Below, piece by piece: positions 6,131 through 9,416 of a DNA stretch of 9,416 bases. Position 1 is the first letter of the stretch, and every line of letters begins with the position of its first letter. The notes under the pieces are model-generated. The model searched no databases, was not told where the DNA came from, and was given only the letters and a program-made list of their open reading frames with translations. Both the position numbers and the translations under genes were made by a program. Origin of the DNA: Actinomycetota bacterium (GTDB lineage Bacteria > Actinomycetota > Actinomycetes > Nanopelagicales > Nanopelagicaceae). The stretch is from positions 1 to 9,416 of the forward strand of contig WLQV01000025.1 of assembly GCA_009697555.1 (NCBI GenBank). Reading direction: 5' to 3'.

Positions 6131-8199
6131 GCAAATTTAAATTCCCGAGTGCTAAGAAGCCAGTAAAGAAGTCGGCTTCAGTTAAAGCCAAGACTTCTGG
6201 CAAGAAAGCTGCGAAGAAGCCACCACGTACTCGTGCGCAACGAATTCTACGTGGGCCGCTATTTTGGATTGTTGCCGCGATCTTTGCTGTAACCATCTTT
6301 GGCCAAATTTCAGGTGCTGGTAATCAATTCACACGTGTCAAAACATCACAAATTCTCGATGCGATTGCTAAGAGCGAAGTGAGCTCTGCAACTCTCATTG
6401 ATCGCGATCAGAAGATTCAAATTATTCTCAAGCCAGGTAACACTATTAATGGCTCGAGCAAGGTAGAAGCTTTCTTTATTAGTCGACAAGAGCCACTACT
6501 GATTGATGCGCTGACTGGTAATCCGCCACCAATGAGTTGGAATGTCAAAGTTCCATCGCAGAATTTATTGGTAAGTCTCTTCTTCTCATTCGCACCAATT
6601 CTGATTATTGCCTTCCTCTTTATGTTGATGATGAGTCAAGCCCAAGGTGGAAATCGAGTCTTTCAATTTGGGCGCTCCCGTGCGAAGTTACAGAATCCAG
6701 ATGTACCAAAGACAACTTTTGCCGATGTTGCAGGTGCACAAGAGGCAGTTGCTGAACTTGAAGAAATTAAAGATTTTCTCGCTAACCCACCGAAATATGC
6801 TGCAGTCGGTGCAAAGATTCCTAAGGGCGTTCTGCTTTACGGCCCACCCGGAACTGGAAAGACTCTTCTTGCACGTGCAGTTGCTGGTGAGGCAAATGTT
6901 CCTTTCTATTCCATCTCAGGTTCTGACTTTGTCGAAATGTTTGTCGGTGTTGGCGCAGCACGTGTGCGCGATACTTTCAATCAAGCAAAAGAGAATGCAC
7001 CTGCAATTGTCTTTATCGATGAGATCGATGCGGTAGGTCGCCAACGCGGTGCTGGTATGGGCGGCGGACATGATGAGCGCGAGCAGACTCTTAATCAACT
7101 CCTAGTTGAGATGGATGGCTTTGAAGCCAATGCTCAAGTCATTCTGATTGCGGCAACTAATAGACCAGATGTTCTCGATCCTGCGCTATTGCGCCCAGGT
7201 CGCTTTGATCGCCAGATTCCAGTTGAGCGCCCTGACTTAAAGGGTCGCGAAGCAATTCTCAAAGTACATGCCAAGGGCAAACCAATTTCGAGCGATGTTG
7301 ATTTACTCAACTACGCACGTCGCACACCTGGTTTCACTGGCGCAGATTTAGCAAATGTATTGAATGAAGCAGCACTTCTCACTGCGCGCGAAAATCAGAA
7401 GAGCATTACCAATGTAATTCTCGATGAAGCAATCGATCGCGTTATGGCAGGGCCACAGCGCAAGACTCGTTTGATGAGTGAAGAAGAGCGCCGCGTTACT
7501 GCATATCACGAAGCTGGCCATGCTCTGGTTGCCTTTGCACTTCCGCACACAGATCCAGTTCACAAAATTACAATCATGCCGCGCGGTCGGGCCCTTGGTT
7601 ACACAATGGTCTTGCCAGATGATGACAAATACTCAGTAACTCGCAATCAATTACTCGATCAATTGGCTTATGCACTCGGTGGTCGCGCAGCAGAGGAATT
7701 GATCTTCCACGATCCATCAACTGGTGCAAGCAATGACATTGAAAAAGCGACGGCAATTGATAAAGCAATGGTCACGCAATACGGCATGACCGAAGCAATT
7801 GGTGCAATCAAACTTGGCTCTAGTAGCGCCGATCCATTCCTTGGTCGCGACTTCGGCCATCAACGCGATTATTCCGAGAGCGTTGCTGGCACCGTTGATA
7901 ATGAGATTCGCAAGATGATTGAGAATGCACATCAAGAAGCATTTGATGTCCTCGTTGCTAATCGCGAAATTCTTGATCAGATGGTGATTGAACTTCTTGA
8001 ACGCGAAACTCTTGTTAAAGAAGATATCGATAAGGTATTTGCGAAAGTGAAACCATGGCCAAAGCGTCCAGCCTGGACTGGTTCGGCTCGTCGCCAACCA
8101 TCTGCAACTCCACCGGTTCGCTTGCAACCAAAGGCTGCTGCGCCAGTAGTTATTGAAGATAAAGCTGCGCGGAAGCCAAAGCCAAAGAAAACACCGTGA
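6127..8199 (+). CDS. ftsH: ATP-dependent zinc metalloprotease FtsH
   Basis: A 690-residue membrane AAA+ protease. Residues 1-44 are a basic cytoplasmic extension with 12 lysines in the first 31 residues. Transmembrane helices at about 45-61 and 147-170 flank an extracytoplasmic domain (about 62-146). The AAA+ module has Walker A GPPGTGKT (239-246), the pore-loop motif MFVGVG (271-276), Walker B IVFIDEID (294-301) and the second region of homology [20 protein letters not shown] (343-362) with arginine fingers. The protease domain has HEAGH (461-465) and Asp537 in [10 protein letters not shown] as the third zinc ligand. The last 50 residues are a Pro/Lys-rich tail. It forms a hexamer that degrades misfolded membrane proteins and short-lived regulators. 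All key residues are present. ATGA overlap with hpt and GTGA overlap with folE, with no clear Shine-Dalgarno sequence, suggest coupled translation. Confidence 0.97.
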   Translation: MSKFKFPSAKKPVKKSASVKAKTSGKKAAKKPPRTRAQRILRGPLFWIVAAIFAVTIFGQISGAGNQFTRVKTSQILDAIAKSEVSSATLIDRDQKIQIILKPGNTINGSSKVEAFFISRQEPLLIDALTGNPPPMSWNVKVPSQNLLVSLFFSFAPILIIAFLFMLMMSQAQGGNRVFQFGRSRAKLQNPDVPKTTFADVAGAQEAVAELEEIKDFLANPPKYAAVGAKIPKGVLLYGPPGTGKTLLARAVAGEANVPFYSISGSDFVEMFVGVGAARVRDTFNQAKENAPAIVFIDEIDAVGRQRGAGMGGGHDEREQTLNQLLVEMDGFEANAQVILIAATNRPDVLDPALLRPGRFDRQIPVERPDLKGREAILKVHAKGKPISSDVDLLNYARRTPGFTGADLANVLNEAALLTARENQKSITNVILDEAIDRVMAGPQRKTRLMSEEERRVTAYHEAGHALVAFALPHTDPVHKITIMPRGRALGYTMVLPDDDKYSVTRNQLLDQLAYALGGRAAEELIFHDPSTGASNDIEKATAIDKAMVTQYGMTEAIGAIKLGSSSADPFLGRDFGHQRDYSESVAGTVDNEIRKMIENAHQEAFDVLVANREILDQMVIELLERETLVKEDIDKVFAKVKPWPKRPAWTGSARRQPSATPPVRLQPKAAAPVVIEDKAARKPKPKKTP

Positions 8200-8807
8200 G
8201 TGAAATAGATCCAGTATCGATGGGTGCGCATGATGGCCGTGCGCGCGCTCCTTACGATCAAGCACGTGCAGAGCGAGCTGTTAAAGAACTTCTACTTGCA
8301 CTGGGTGAAGATCCAGATCGCGATGGACTCAAGGAGACTCCTGCAAGAGTTGCACGTTCATTAAGTGAGAATTTTGCTGGGCTTTGGCAATCACCAGAAG
8401 ATGTACTCACGACAACATTTGATATTGGTCATGAAGAGCTAGTAATCGTCAAAGATATTGAAGTCTTCTCTCACTGCGAACACCATTTAACGCCATTTCA
8501 CGGCGTAGCCCATGTGGGTTACATCCCAAATGGAAAGATCACTGGCCTTTCCAAGATTGCTCGCTTAGTTGATTTATTTGCCCGTCGCCCACAAGTACAA
8601 GAGCGCATGACGTCACAGATCGCTGATGCACTTGTGGAAATCATGCAACCAGCTGGCGTGATTGTGATTGTGGAGTGCGAGCACCTCTGTATGTCGATGC
8701 GCGGAGTAAAGAAGGCGCAAGCTCGAACTGTGACAAGTGCGGTTCGTGGCAAGTTGCGCGATGCGGCAACTCGCGCTGAAGCAATTAGTTTGATCACCAA
8801 TCGTTAG
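8196..8807 (+). CDS. folE: GTP cyclohydrolase I
   Basis: A 203-residue protein, close to the usual length. After a short variable N-terminus it shows [17 protein letters not shown] (37-53); [12 protein letters not shown] (92-103) with zinc ligands Cys94 and His97; [24 protein letters not shown] sequence (107-126); [14 protein letters not shown] (131-144); and [10 protein letters not shown] (162-171) with the third zinc ligand Cys165. These residues line up with Cys110, His113 and Cys181 of the E. coli enzyme at a constant offset of 16. It converts GTP to 7,8-dihydroneopterin triphosphate and formate, the first step of tetrahydrofolate synthesis. The GTG start overlaps the ftsH stop (GTGA). 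An in-frame ATG at 8220 is possible but would leave a gap and has no better ribosome binding site. folP follows eight bases after the stop. Confidence 0.95.
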   Translation: MSEIDPVSMGAHDGRARAPYDQARAERAVKELLLALGEDPDRDGLKETPARVARSLSENFAGLWQSPEDVLTTTFDIGHEELVIVKDIEVFSHCEHHLTPFHGVAHVGYIPNGKITGLSKIARLVDLFARRPQVQERMTSQIADALVEIMQPAGVIVIVECEHLCMSMRGVKKAQARTVTSAVRGKLRDAATRAEAISLITNR

Positions 8808-8815
8808 TTAGTGAA

Positions 8816-9416
8816 ATGTCGCTTTCGGCGCTAGGCCTGCCAAGTCAGAGAACTTTGGTTATGGGCATTCTCAATGTCACTCCGGATTCATTTGCTGATG
8901 GCGGAAGATACGAGACAACTGAGAAAGCAATTCATCGCGCTAAGGAGATGGTTGCCGAAGGCGTTGACATCATCGATGTTGGTGGTGAATCAACTCGTCC
9001 AGGTGCAGAAAGAATTAATGAAAGCACTGAACTAGAACGTGTGATCCCAGTCATTACCGAAATTGCCAAACTTAACGCTGTAATCAGTGTTGATACCACT
9101 CGTTCCACCGTAGCTGACGCTGCTGTTAAAGCCGGCGCAAGGATAATCAATGATGTCAGTGGCGGCCTAGCCGATTCCGAAATGCTTGGCGTTGCTGCAA
9201 AATTAAATGTTCCCTACATCGCTATGCATTGGCGGGGCGAATCCAAGGTGATGCAAGAGCGGGCGGTCTACAAAGATGTTGTTGGTGAAGTAATTGCCGA
9301 ACTTCAATTGCGCGTTGCTGCAGCAGAGGCTGCCGGAATCACTCGTGATAATTTGATTCTTGATCCAGGTTTAGGTTTTGCAAAAGAGAGTTCGCATAAT
9401 TGGGAGATCTTGTCCC
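8816..9416 (+). CDS. folP: Dihydropteroate synthase, C-terminus cut off by the window
   Basis: Open to the window edge: 200 whole codons plus one base are visible, so roughly 70-85 C-terminal residues are missing by comparison with the usual length of about 270-285. The TIM-barrel motifs appear in order: MGILNVTPDSFADGG (16-30) with Asn20 expected at the metal and pterin diphosphate; DIIDVGGESTRPGA (51-64), the loop with Thr60, Arg61 and Pro62 that binds p-aminobenzoate and sulfonamides; SVDT (91-94) with Asp93; INDVSGG (111-117) with Asn112; AMHWRG (136-141); and LILDPGLGFAK (180-190) with Asp183. It joins 6-hydroxymethyl-dihydropterin diphosphate to p-aminobenzoate in folate synthesis. It starts eight bases after folE without a clear ribosome binding site. 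The sulfonamide-contact loops look wild-type. Confidence 0.94.
   Translation, partial: MSLSALGLPSQRTLVMGILNVTPDSFADGGRYETTEKAIHRAKEMVAEGVDIIDVGGESTRPGAERINESTELERVIPVITEIAKLNAVISVDTTRSTVADAAVKAGARIINDVSGGLADSEMLGVAAKLNVPYIAMHWRGESKVMQERAVYKDVVGEVIAELQLRVAAAEAAGITRDNLILDPGLGFAKESSHNWEILS

Noticed and set aside
7717..8265. A 182-residue open frame on the - strand opposite ftsH and folE
   Set aside because: It lies antisense to two well-supported genes, and its translation is rich in Cys, Trp, Phe and His without any recognisable domain, as expected for a shadow frame.
8804..8809. TTAGTT as a leaderless -10 element for folP
   Set aside because: It sits at the right offset but lacks the A at the second position. 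The better-looking TAGTTA one base downstream is out of register and ends in A; folP is more likely read from the operon transcript.
1541..9416. An undescribed defence, toxin-antitoxin, mobile or biosynthetic system
   Set aside because: Every open stretch is accounted for by recognisable housekeeping genes. There are no repeats, integrase or transposase genes, composition shifts or unknown co-oriented genes to support such a system. The ABC exporter substrate is unknown, but a lone two-gene exporter is common.

Overview
This window looks like an ordinary core-genome segment of an actinobacterium with a moderate, not high, G+C content. The order tilS-hpt-ftsH-folE-folP with short overlaps is the arrangement familiar from Actinobacteria. 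The mycobacterial-type short TilS, RipA-like NlpC/P60 protein and FolE also point there. The mid-range base composition and very tight packing suggest a streamlined lineage such as the freshwater acI group (Nanopelagicales, 'Ca. Planktophila'-like). That placement is inference from gene content and composition, not a database match.

Layout: (1) Bases 1-328 hold the 3' end of a heme o synthase (ctaB/cyoE) on the + strand. It converges on and overlaps by 12 bases a - strand metZ (317-1540), an O-succinylhomoserine sulfhydrylase-type PLP enzyme for methionine synthesis. (2) An 86-base gap (1541-1626) holds divergent promoters. Downstream, a two-gene ABC exporter (ATPase 1627-2535, ABC-2 permease 2532-3323) reads right. 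(3) A secreted coiled-coil NlpC/P60 peptidoglycan hydrolase follows at 3384-4586. (4) From 4596 a co-directional block runs to the window end: tilS, hpt, ftsH, folE and a folP cut off by the window edge. These serve tRNA-Ile lysidine formation, purine salvage, membrane proteolysis and the first steps of tetrahydrofolate synthesis. The last four genes overlap or lie within 17 bases of their neighbours, so they probably form one transcription unit with tilS.

The most informative non-coding signal concerns how genes start. Each of the four genes that follows a gap or could head a transcript (metZ, the ABC ATPase, nlpC/P60, tilS) has a TANNNT -10-like hexamer exactly at positions -12 to -7 from the first base of its start codon. 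Transcription would therefore begin at or next to the start codon, giving leaderless mRNA. The operon-internal genes (permease, hpt, ftsH, folE, folP) lack this hexamer. They use a Shine-Dalgarno sequence (hpt clearly, permease probably) or stop/start overlap. The nlpC and tilS promoters also share a CTTAAGG core at the same offset.

I see no RNA genes, mobile elements, CRISPR arrays, phage genes or convincing terminators, and no evidence of an undescribed multi-gene system. No gene-free stretch exceeds about 90 bases.
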